DNA of 7,893 bases, from assembly GCA_014860845.1 (NCBI GenBank), contig JACZIY010000491.1:1-7893 (forward strand). Direction: 5' to 3'. A program made the position numbers and the translations under genes. The number at the start of each line of letters is the position of its first letter. Positions within the stretch are counted from its first letter, which is position 1. Below are positions 1 through 5,573 of the stretch, piece after piece. The notes beneath the pieces were generated by a model. The model ran no database searches and was not told where the DNA came from. It was given only the letters and a program-made list of their open reading frames with translations. This stretch comes from Anaerolineaceae bacterium. GTDB taxonomy: Bacteria > Chloroflexota > Anaerolineae > Anaerolineales > Anaerolineaceae.

Positions 1-504
1 GATCCAGAACTTGAAAATTTAGAAAAACTGTCAGAAAAAGCTGCCAAAGAACTGGCTCTATCTTCTTCAGAAAAGAAATGGATTTATGATTTTTTTGTGG
101 GAATTGGAATGATTGAAAGCATAATTCAGCAGGATACTTATCAAAACCCGGAACTTTCTTTTTTGTTTTTTAATAGATGTAAACATTCAGGCATTGCTGC
201 ATGCCTAATGTCATTAACGACTGCTTTGGTGCGAGATGAATTCACGCTGAATGAAATAATTTGGCATAACAGTCTCAAATTGAGTCGCTTTTTTTTGGAT
301 GCCTATTTTTACCATTATGATGAATGGATTAACCCACCCACATTTATTAACGGTCATGATGTCATGAAAATATTAAAAATTAATAATGGGAAAAAAATTG
401 GGTGGTGGATCAATCAATTAAAGATAGAAACAATCAAAGGAAATATTAGAAATCACAAGGATGCTGCCAATTTCCTTGTGACTCATAAAGACAATCTAAA
501 TTAA
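1..504 (+). CDS. C-terminal part of an HD-type CCA-adding / poly(A) polymerase-family nucleotidyltransferase (5' end outside window)
   Basis: The frame is open from base 1 to a TAA at 502-504, giving 167 visible residues. A GTG at 97 is an internal valine codon rather than a start, because the upstream codons read through without a stop. The visible part has a FLFFNRCKHSG segment (about residues 54-64), followed by a helical stretch. Near the end comes INGHDVMK (about 116-123), then KKIGWWINQL and a final KDAANFLV helix. The pattern 'INGxDLM ... G..IG..L..L ... EAxxFL' is characteristic of the C-terminal RNA-binding region of class II tRNA nucleotidyltransferases and related HD-domain proteins. 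The full enzyme would add or repair the CCA end of tRNA in the cytoplasm. The nucleotidyltransferase head and HD motif are outside the window, so the exact activity (CCA-adding, A-adding or a diverged relative) cannot be decided. The gene converges on the minus-strand gene at 533, with only 28 bases between the two stops. Confidence 0.72.
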   Translation, partial: DPELENLEKLSEKAAKELALSSSEKKWIYDFFVGIGMIESIIQQDTYQNPELSFLFFNRCKHSGIAACLMSLTTALVRDEFTLNEIIWHNSLKLSRFFLDAYFYHYDEWINPPTFINGHDVMKILKINNGKKIGWWINQLKIETIKGNIRNHKDAANFLVTHKDNLN

Positions 505-532
505 ATTTTAATTTTGAATATTTGACGTTATT

Positions 533-829
533 TCAGGGGAAGATTTCATCCAGAATTGGGGCGTAGGTACACTCACAACCTCTGGCTCCGGAACAACCCT
601 CAATTGGTAAATGAGGCAGGGACTCTTTTGTATAAACTCCTTCTGCCAACCGACAGGTGGGACAGGCATTTCTTCCTACACTGATTCTTATTGCTGTGAC
701 TCTTGAATTTTCGATTAATTGTTTCCTGGAAATAGCGTGTTCGGAAAACTCGCTCAAATCAATACCACAATTTTGACAGTTTAATTCGTTATCTGGAGAA
801 ATATGAAAGCATTTTGAACAAGTTTGCAC
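533..829 (-). CDS. Small protein with two cysteine clusters (zinc-ribbon-like), function unknown
   Basis: This is a 98-residue protein with no transmembrane segment or signal peptide. The N-terminal cluster is C4-x2-C7 with C18-x2-C21, a classic zinc-ribbon spacing. A polar linker follows (about 25-52). A second cluster comprises C56-P-T-C59, then C79, C85 and C87, with H73 nearby. The second half (CPTC ... LPIEGC ... GCECTYAP) resembles short cysteine-rich tails that I recall in phage head-morphogenesis and Chloroflexota hypothetical proteins, but I cannot name a family. I infer zinc binding and a nucleic-acid or protein-interaction role only from the cysteine spacing. The start is a GTG at 829 preceded by GAGAGGG. 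It lies 98 bases downstream of the receiver gene on the same strand, so the two may share a transcript. No convincing terminator is visible in the 28 bases before the convergent gene. Confidence 0.75.
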   Translation of the reverse strand: MQTCSKCFHISPDNELNCQNCGIDLSEFSEHAISRKQLIENSRVTAIRISVGRNACPTCRLAEGVYTKESLPHLPIEGCSGARGCECTYAPILDEIFP

Positions 830-833
830 ATTA

Positions 834-840
834 CCCTCTC
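834..840 (-). promoter_or_regulatory. Ribosome binding site deciding the GTG start of the cysteine-rich protein
   Basis: Read on the minus strand this is GAGAGGG, four bases before the GTG at 829. It is the only good Shine-Dalgarno match near the start of this frame, and it places C4 of the first cysteine pair just inside the protein. Confidence 0.6.
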
Positions 841-927
841 AAAAGGAAAAAATAGATATTCAGAAGAAGCCTTAATTACCTGTTCATATTTTACTATGAA
901 ATTGGAATTGGCAAGGAAAAACTGGTT

Positions 928-1320
928 TCAAGGACTGGTATTAATTAATCTTAATTCCCCTGTCGTTCTTTTTACCAGGTTATTAATATGGGCAATAAGT
1001 GAGGTACTGGTAACAGGTTTGATGAGGTAATCATCTGCACCTGCATCTAAAGCTTCTGCAATCATGGAAGGACTATCTACTGCTGATAGGACAAGGATTG
1101 GAATATTGTTTAATCGTTTGATCTTACTGCAAACTTTCCAGCCATCTAATTCGGGCATTAATAGATCCAGAATAATGATGTGAGGAGTGTAAGTTTTAAG
1201 ACTATCAAGACCTGTTTGGCCATCATTAACCACGTAAACTTCCATTTGATTAGAAGATAATATTATCCTTAATAAATCTGTCATAGCAGGATCGTCATCG
1301 ATGACTAAGACTCTATGCAT
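928..1320 (-). CDS. Stand-alone response-regulator receiver domain protein
   Basis: This is a 130-residue CheY-like receiver, the phospho-acceptor part of a two-component system. Visible hallmarks are the acidic pocket D8-D9 in VLVIDDDP and the phospho-acceptor D52 in ILDLLMPELDG. They also include the switch Ser79 in VLSA and the conserved lysine K101 followed by proline in LIKPV. GADDYLIKP is typical of OmpR/PhoB-type receivers. The chain stops about 15 residues after the last receiver helix, so no DNA-binding or enzymatic output domain exists; the next 98 bases contain no continuation. I place the start at the ATG at 1320, nine codons inside the longest open frame, because GGAGG lies just before it and MHRVLVIDDD begins exactly at the first receiver strand. 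No histidine kinase is present in the window. It is divergent from ppdK and upstream of the cysteine-rich gene. It may signal through protein-protein contact or act as a phosphate sink. Confidence 0.93.
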   Translation of the reverse strand: MHRVLVIDDDPAMTDLLRIILSSNQMEVYVVNDGQTGLDSLKTYTPHIIILDLLMPELDGWKVCSKIKRLNNIPILVLSAVDSPSMIAEALDAGADDYLIKPVTSTSLIAHINNLVKRTTGELRLINTSP

Positions 1321-1324
1321 GAAT

Positions 1325-1329
1325 CCTCC
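1325..1329 (-). promoter_or_regulatory. Ribosome binding site fixing the receiver gene start
   Basis: On the minus strand this reads GGAGG, followed by ATTC and the ATG at 1320. A longer in-frame start at 1347 exists, but it would add a nine-residue hydrophobic stub before the first receiver strand and would place this Shine-Dalgarno inside the gene. The shorter start is therefore preferred. Confidence 0.8.
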
Positions 1330-1360
1330 AGCAAAAATAAATAGCAACCATTTGTCGCAA

Positions 1361-1389
1361 GTAATACTTCATGCATGTAATTTACACAA
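1361..1389 (-). promoter_or_regulatory. Possible promoter of the receiver gene
   Basis: On the minus strand TTGTGT (1389-1384) and TATTAC (1366-1361) are separated by 17 bases, the ideal spacing for a sigma-70-type promoter. Each hexamer matches the consensus only partly (3/6 and 4/6). Transcription would begin near 1354, giving a leader of about 34 bases. The spacer contains the palindrome CATGCATG at 1370-1377. AT-rich DNA makes chance matches common, so this is tentative. Confidence 0.3.
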
Positions 1390-1455
1390 TAAATAACTGT
1401 TTGTGGTTAATCCTAGCAAATTTGTAAAGTCTCATTTCTGAAAGGCTTCCTAGCC

Positions 1456-1490
1456 ATAAAAAAATTGAAATGATTCTATAAAAAAATTGA
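1456..1490 (+). repeat. Direct repeat of an A-tract element upstream of ppdK
   Basis: The 13-base sequence ATAAAAAAATTGA occurs identically at 1456-1468 and 1478-1490. The 22-base offset is close to two helical turns. The bases after each copy (AATGATTCT and CTAATTCT) are also similar, so it reads as an imperfect tandem repeat of about 22 bases. The element lies about 43-77 bases upstream of the ppdK -10 hexamer. Phased A-tracts in this position usually mean intrinsic bending or an UP-like contact for RNA polymerase; that role is inferred. Confidence 0.6.
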
Positions 1491-1499
1491 CTAATTCTG

Positions 1500-1515
1500 A
1501 CTTGATCAAACAAGT
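1500..1515. promoter_or_regulatory. Inverted repeat in the -35 region of the ppdK promoter (possible operator)
   Basis: ACTTG (1500-1504) and CAAGT (1511-1515) form a perfect inverted repeat around six bases. The left half overlaps the 8-base palindrome TTGATCAA (1502-1509). The site covers the expected -35 position of the ppdK promoter, whose -10 starts at 1533, so a bound protein would block or assist polymerase. The arms are short and no regulator family can be named. Confidence 0.3.
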
Positions 1516-1529
1516 ATGTCTCACCTTTA

Positions 1530-1538
1530 TGGTAAAAT
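1530..1538 (+). promoter_or_regulatory. Probable ppdK promoter, extended -10 type
   Basis: TGG followed by TAAAAT (hexamer at 1533-1538) forms an extended -10 element, TGn plus a 5/6 match to TATAAT. No good -35 hexamer sits 16-18 bases upstream, which fits extended -10 promoters. Transcription would start near 1545, giving a leader of about 69 bases before the ppdK ATG. Confidence 0.5.
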
Positions 1539-1558
1539 TATCGATTAGTGCGATTTTT

Positions 1559-1578
1559 AGCAAACCAATAGGTTTGTT
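1559..1578 (+). promoter_or_regulatory. Hairpin / palindrome in the ppdK leader
   Basis: CAAACC (1561-1566) and GGTTTG (1571-1576) are perfectly complementary around the loop AATA. In RNA a G-U and an A-U pair extend the stem to eight base pairs (1559-1578). It lies between the predicted transcription start and the Shine-Dalgarno AGGAGG at 1603-1608. No U-tract follows, so it is not an intrinsic terminator. It could be a DNA operator, an mRNA-stabilising hairpin or chance. Confidence 0.4.
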
Positions 1579-1613
1579 TCAACCGAAATTTTATTATTCT
1601 TTAGGAGGAATAA

Positions 1614-4391
1614 ATGTCTGATAAGAAATGGGTTTTTCTATTCCACGAAATCAACCAGGCAATTGATGCTGTTGGTGGAGATTGGGAAGGTGTCCGAGGC
1701 CTTTTGGGTGGAAAGGGTGCAAATCTCGCTGATATGACGCGAATTGGTGTTCCAGTCCCGCCCGGGTTCTCAATTACTACAGAAGCGTGTAATGCATATC
1801 AAGTCAATAAAGAATTTCCAGAAGGATTATGGGATCAAATTCTTTCTTCCATGAAAGATGTTGAAAAATCCACAGGAAAGGTTTTTGGTGGAACTGTTAA
1901 TCCATTATTAGTATCTTGCCGATCTGGAGCCAAATTTTCTATGCCAGGAATGATGGATACCGTTCTGAACATTGGCTTGAATGATGAAACAGCTGAGGCG
2001 ATGGTCAAATTGACTGAAAATGAACGATTTGTTTATGATTCTTATCGTCGACTGGTTCAGATGTTTGGTTCAGTTGTTCTGGGTATTACCGATGAAGCAT
2101 TCGAAGAAGTATTCGATGGTTTTAAAGCCAAAAAAGGTATCGTTGCTGATACCGATCTCTCCACAGAAGATTTGAAATACTTAACTGAAGAATTCAAAAA
2201 AGTTGTTCGCAAGGAACAGGGTTTCGATTTTCCTCAGGATCCTTATGAACAAATGAAACTAGCAACTGAAGCAGTTTTCAGATCCTGGATGGGTAAGAGA
2301 GCTGTTGATTATCGCCGAGCCACCGATATCCCGGATAATTTGGGTACTGCAGTCAACATACAGACAATGGTCTTCGGAAATATGGGTTGGGATTCAGGTA
2401 CAGGTGTTGCTTTCACAAGAAATCCTGCCACTGGCGAGAGCAAACTATACGGTGATTATTTGCTAAATGCTCAGGGTGAAGATGTGGTTGCTGGTATCCG
2501 TAACACCGAGCCAATTCAACACATGGGAAAAACATTACCAGAAGCATACAACCAGTTTGTTGAAATTGTTAACAAACTAGAAAACCATTATCAGGATATG
2601 CAGGATGTTGAATTTACCATCGAACGTGGCCGATTATGGATGCTGCAAACACGTAATGGCAAACGAACCGCCAGTGCAGCAGTAAAAATCGCTGTTGATA
2701 TGGTAGAAGAAAAATTAATTGACAAACGCACAGCGATTACACGTGTTACCCCAGAACAGGTCGATACTTTATTGCACCCCCAATTCAACCTGGAAAATAA
2801 AAATTTAGCAAAAGATAGTGGTCGTTTCTTCTGCAGTGGTGTAAATGCCTCACCCGGTGCAGCTGTTGGTCAGGTTTATTTTGATGCTGACACAACCGAA
2901 CGGATGGCCAAAGAAGAGCACCAACAAACCATTATGGTACGTCCTTTTACTAAACCGGATGATGTTCATGGCATGTTGGCAGCCCAGGGAATTTTAACCA
3001 GTGAAGGTGGAGCTACATCACATGCAGCAGTGGTCGCAAGACAATTCGGTGTGCCCTGTATTGTCGGTGCCTCCTCGGTGAAGATTGATTTGGATCGACG
3101 CCTCATGTTTGTTGGTGAGGTTGTAGTTCGAGAAGGTGAATGGATTTCGGTTGATGGAACGACTGGCGAAGTATATCTTGGCCAATTGGAAAAATTCGCA
3201 CCTTCCTTGGATGAACAAGTTGAATTATTAAAATTATTGGACTGGGCAGATGAAATTTGTGCTACCCCAGGTGTACGTTCAGGAGAAGGTCCTGGATTCC
3301 CAACTCTTGGATTACAGGTTTGGGCAAATGCTGATTATCCAAAAGATGCTCAGCGCGCCAGACAATACGGTGCGAAAGGTATTGGCCTTTGTAGAACTGA
3401 GCACATGTTCTTTGAACAGGAACGTCTCCCCAGTGTACAAAGAATGATTTTGGCAAAATCCAGTGAGGAACGGACAGAAGCACTCAATGAATTATTACCA
3501 CACCAGCGTAAGGATTTTGAAGGGTTGTTCACCGCAATGGATGGCTTACCAGTCATTATCCGATTAATTGATCCCCCATTACATGAGTTCCTACCAGCGG
3601 CTGAAGAGTTATTGGATCAAATCATAACAAAACGTGTTGAGAGTATGGCTGATTATCTTCTTGGTAAAGGCGAATCCAAATCTGTTCAGGAATTAGAAAA
3701 ACTTTTACATGCTGTGGAATCCATGCACGAAAGCAATCCCATGATGGGTTTACGTGGGGTGCGCCTCAGTATTGTCATGCCAGAAATTGTCGAAATGCAA
3801 GTACGCGCAATCATGGAAGCAGCTGCGAATGTTGCCTTGAAAGGTGTCCATCCAAAACCAGAGGTTATGATCCCATTAACTGGACATGTAAATGAACTCA
3901 ATGTGATTCAACCTCGCTTAGTAGCTATTGCCAAAGAGGTTATGGATGCGAAAAAAGTCAAATTTGACTACAAATTTGGCACGATGATTGAAATCCCACG
4001 CGCAGCTGTTACCGCCAATGAAATCGCAGAAGTCGCTGAATTCTTCTCATTTGGTACCAACGATTTGACTCAAATGACATTTGGATACAGTCGTGATGAT
4101 GCAGAACGAAGTTTCCTGTTGAAATATGTTGAGGATGGTATTCTGCCAAAGAATCCATTCCAGACGATTGACAGAGAAGGTGTTGGTGATTTGATGCGGA
4201 TGGCTGTAACCAAGGGTCGTAAAGTTCGACCTGAATTGGAAGTTGGCATTTGTGGTGAGCATGGTGGTGACCCAAGTTCCATCGAATTCTGCCACTTAAT
4301 TGGACAAAATTATGTCAGCTGTTCTCCATTCCGTGTACCCGTTGCTCGTTTGGCTGCTGCGCATGCTGCGATAAAACATCAGGCGCATTAA
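1614..4391 (+). CDS. ppdK: Pyruvate, phosphate dikinase
   Basis: This cytoplasmic enzyme interconverts pyruvate, ATP and phosphate with PEP, AMP and diphosphate. All three regions are visible. The N-terminal ATP-grasp part has LLGGKGANLADM (about 30-41), CRSGAKFSMPGMMDT (about 102-116), GVAFTRNPATGE and MLQTRNGKRTA. The central swivelling domain has EGGATSHAAVVAR with phospho-histidine H470; T468 sits where PPDK regulatory proteins phosphorylate a threonine. The C-terminal PEP/pyruvate TIM barrel has GLCRTEHMFF (R594), RLIDPPLHEF (R650), MIEIPRA (E793), GTNDLTQ (D817) and GICGEHGGDP with catalytic C880. All key residues are intact. At 925 residues it is longer than the roughly 870-880 usual. 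The excess lies mainly near residues 12-26, 550-566 and 662-705. The ATG at 1614 is preceded by AGGAGG with a 5-base spacer. The gene has its own promoter and terminator and lies upstream of the pyruvate dehydrogenase genes, which suggests a role at the PEP-pyruvate node. The direction of flux cannot be read from sequence. Confidence 0.98.
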   Translation: MSDKKWVFLFHEINQAIDAVGGDWEGVRGLLGGKGANLADMTRIGVPVPPGFSITTEACNAYQVNKEFPEGLWDQILSSMKDVEKSTGKVFGGTVNPLLVSCRSGAKFSMPGMMDTVLNIGLNDETAEAMVKLTENERFVYDSYRRLVQMFGSVVLGITDEAFEEVFDGFKAKKGIVADTDLSTEDLKYLTEEFKKVVRKEQGFDFPQDPYEQMKLATEAVFRSWMGKRAVDYRRATDIPDNLGTAVNIQTMVFGNMGWDSGTGVAFTRNPATGESKLYGDYLLNAQGEDVVAGIRNTEPIQHMGKTLPEAYNQFVEIVNKLENHYQDMQDVEFTIERGRLWMLQTRNGKRTASAAVKIAVDMVEEKLIDKRTAITRVTPEQVDTLLHPQFNLENKNLAKDSGRFFCSGVNASPGAAVGQVYFDADTTERMAKEEHQQTIMVRPFTKPDDVHGMLAAQGILTSEGGATSHAAVVARQFGVPCIVGASSVKIDLDRRLMFVGEVVVREGEWISVDGTTGEVYLGQLEKFAPSLDEQVELLKLLDWADEICATPGVRSGEGPGFPTLGLQVWANADYPKDAQRARQYGAKGIGLCRTEHMFFEQERLPSVQRMILAKSSEERTEALNELLPHQRKDFEGLFTAMDGLPVIIRLIDPPLHEFLPAAEELLDQIITKRVESMADYLLGKGESKSVQELEKLLHAVESMHESNPMMGLRGVRLSIVMPEIVEMQVRAIMEAAANVALKGVHPKPEVMIPLTGHVNELNVIQPRLVAIAKEVMDAKKVKFDYKFGTMIEIPRAAVTANEIAEVAEFFSFGTNDLTQMTFGYSRDDAERSFLLKYVEDGILPKNPFQTIDREGVGDLMRMAVTKGRKVRPELEVGICGEHGGDPSSIEFCHLIGQNYVSCSPFRVPVARLAAAHAAIKHQAH

Positions 4392-4414
4392 ATAAAAAAC
4401 AAATAAAGTAAAAA

Positions 4415-4450
4415 GAAAGGTTTGGACTTCTCTCCAAACCTTTCATTATT
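4415..4450 (+). terminator. Intrinsic terminator after ppdK
   Basis: GAAAGGTTTGGA (4415-4426) pairs perfectly with TCCAAACCTTTC (4433-4444), a 12-bp stem with the six-base loop CTTCTC. It begins 24 bases after the ppdK stop. The following ATTATTT is T-rich but interrupted, so termination may be incomplete, leaving some possible read-through into the pdh operon. Confidence 0.8.
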
Positions 4451-4457
4451 TAACAAA

Positions 4458-4511
4458 TACACATTTGTGTAAAATCCATGTACAATCTAAACAGGAATTG
4501 TACACATTTGT
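4458..4511. repeat. Repeated TACACATTTGT element upstream of pdhA
   Basis: The 11-base sequence TACACATTTGT occurs at 4458-4468 and 4501-4511, 43 bases apart, about four helical turns. The first copy is the left part of a perfect palindrome, TACACA-TT-TGTGTA (4458-4471). The second copy runs directly into the -10 hexamer. The repetition suggests two binding sites for one regulator, one upstream of the promoter and one overlapping it. No regulator gene is visible beside it. Confidence 0.5.
4479..4504. promoter_or_regulatory. Inverted repeat, candidate operator of the pdh operon
   Basis: TGTACAAT (4479-4486) and ATTGTACA (4497-4504) are perfect 8-base arms around a 10-base centre. Each arm contains the small palindrome TGTACA, and their centres are 20 bases apart, about two helical turns. 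The right arm ends eight bases before the TATAAT of the pdhA promoter, so occupancy would interfere with polymerase. Size and symmetry suit a dimeric repressor. The regulator family is not identifiable from this window. Confidence 0.55.
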
Positions 4512-4517
4512 TATAAT
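4509..4517 (+). promoter_or_regulatory. Promoter of the pdhABC operon, extended -10 type
   Basis: TGT followed by TATAAT (4512-4517) is a consensus -10 hexamer with the TGn extension. No recognisable -35 hexamer lies 16-18 bases upstream; that stretch is occupied by the inverted repeat. Transcription would start near 4524, leaving a leader of about 80 bases. Confidence 0.7.
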
Positions 4518-4565
4518 TTTTTCTTGAAGTAGAAGGAAATTGAGCAGAAAATATAAGAAACGTAT

Positions 4566-4584
4566 AAGACTCTTTTTGAGTTTT
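4566..4584 (+). promoter_or_regulatory. Weak hairpin followed by T-run in the pdhA leader
   Basis: AAGACTC (4566-4572) can pair with GAGTTTT (4578-4584), with one G-U pair, around a TTTTT loop. One more T, then AG, follows. It sits just before the pdhA Shine-Dalgarno. It looks like a very weak terminator or attenuator, but the stem is AT-rich and may be chance. Confidence 0.2.
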
Positions 4585-4589
4585 TAGAT

Positions 4590-4594
4590 AGGAG
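4590..4594 (+). promoter_or_regulatory. Distant ribosome binding site of pdhA
   Basis: AGGAG is the best Shine-Dalgarno match but lies 11 bases before the ATG at 4606, longer than the 5-8 typical of the neighbouring genes. No closer in-frame start exists, and family alignment begins near this methionine. Initiation may therefore be weaker than for the downstream genes. Confidence 0.5.
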
Positions 4595-4605
4595 TAACAA
4601 CGAAG

Positions 4606-5571
4606 ATGGAAAAATCAGAACATCTTGATCTGTATCAACAAATGGTTGTCATACGAATATTGGAAGAAAGATCTGCGGAACTATATCAACAAGGAAAAAT
4701 TGGTGGTTTTTTACACCTATATATCGGGCAGGAAGCTGTCAGCACAGGTTTGATTTCAGCCAGAAAACCTCAAGATAGAGTTATCACCGCTTATCGTGAT
4801 CATGGTGTCGCGATCAATTGTGGTTTACCTGCAAAAGAGGTGATGGCTGAATTGCTTGGGAAAGCTACTGGTGTTTCCGGCGGTAAAGGCGGTTCTATGC
4901 ATATGGCGGATGTCAACAAGAATTTTTGGGGTGGCCATGCAATTGTGGGAGCACATCTTCCCATTGCTGCCGGACTGGCTTTAGGAGATGTTTATCAAAA
5001 ACAGGATGGCGTCACTATTTGTATGTTTGGAGACGGAGCTACAAACATTGGTTATTTCCATGAGGCGCTGAATCTATCAAAAGTCTGGAAATTGCCTGTT
5101 CTGTGGGTTTGTGAAAATAACCGATATGGTATGGGAACAACTGTTGAAAGAGCCTCCGCTGTTTCTGAAATCCGACAAAAAGCAGATGGGTATGCCATGA
5201 AAAATGACAATGTCGATGGTATGGACATCATGAAAGTACGCGAGAAAGCTTTAGAGATGATTGAAGAAATTCGAAGCGGATCAGGTCCACAATTTTTGGA
5301 AATTAATACATACCGTTTTAGAGGACACTCTATGGGAGATCCAGAACGCTACCGTCAACAGGAAGAAATTCGGAAATGGCAGGAAAATGATCCTATTGGA
5401 ATCTATCGCAAATATCTGGTTGAACAAAAAATTACCAGTGAAGAAGAGTTGAATGAGGAAGATCAAAAAGCCACTAAAATCATTGAAGAAGCTGTATATT
5501 TTGCCGAATCCAGCCCTGAGCCCGCAGCGGAAGAATTGTTCAAGCATATTTATGTGGAAGAAGGGAGGTAA
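4606..5571 (+). CDS. pdhA: Pyruvate dehydrogenase E1 component, alpha subunit
   Basis: This is the thiamine diphosphate-binding alpha subunit of the heterotetrameric E1, which decarboxylates pyruvate and transfers the acetyl unit to the lipoyl group of E2. The diphosphate-binding motif is complete: GDGATN (142-147) through ENN (170-172). Other family marks are FLHLYIGQEAV (about 35-45), YRDHG, GGKGGSMHM (92-100) and the loop RFRGHSMGDPERYR (about 237-250). At 321 residues it lacks the N-terminal extension of the Bacillus-type subunit and matches the compact form shared by plastid/cyanobacterial PdhA and acetoin dehydrogenase AcoA. Acetoin dehydrogenase is therefore the main alternative. Proximity to ppdK favours pyruvate, but substrate choice is not proven. 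Its TAA is two bases before pdhB, whose Shine-Dalgarno GGGAGG lies in the last codons of pdhA. Confidence 0.93.
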   Translation: MEKSEHLDLYQQMVVIRILEERSAELYQQGKIGGFLHLYIGQEAVSTGLISARKPQDRVITAYRDHGVAINCGLPAKEVMAELLGKATGVSGGKGGSMHMADVNKNFWGGHAIVGAHLPIAAGLALGDVYQKQDGVTICMFGDGATNIGYFHEALNLSKVWKLPVLWVCENNRYGMGTTVERASAVSEIRQKADGYAMKNDNVDGMDIMKVREKALEMIEEIRSGSGPQFLEINTYRFRGHSMGDPERYRQQEEIRKWQENDPIGIYRKYLVEQKITSEEELNEEDQKATKIIEEAVYFAESSPEPAAEELFKHIYVEEGR

Positions 5572-5573
5572 AT

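Noticed and set aside
505..532. Bidirectional terminator between the two convergent genes
   Set aside because: Only a five-base AT-only stem is possible (around 503-514), too weak to support the call.
830..927. Frameshifted DNA-binding domain following the receiver
   Set aside because: The 98 bases after the receiver stop encode no winged-helix-like sequence in any minus-strand frame and are too short for one.
824..1030. Plus-strand open frame of 68 codons across the gap between the two minus-strand genes
   Set aside because: It lacks a convincing ribosome binding site, overlaps the 3' end of the well-supported receiver gene antisense, and shows no family-like motif.
928..1347. Longer receiver start at 1347
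   Set aside because: It adds nine residues not seen in receivers and would put the strong GGAGG at 1325-1329 inside the gene.
4009..4295. Several overlapping minus-strand open frames opposite the end of ppdK
   Set aside because: They lie antisense to the strongly conserved C-terminal barrel and active-site region of the dikinase and have no recognisable protein features.
4518..4605. Thiamine diphosphate riboswitch in the pdhA leader
   Set aside because: The leader is short and AT-rich and lacks the conserved CTGAGA and ACCTGATC elements of that riboswitch.
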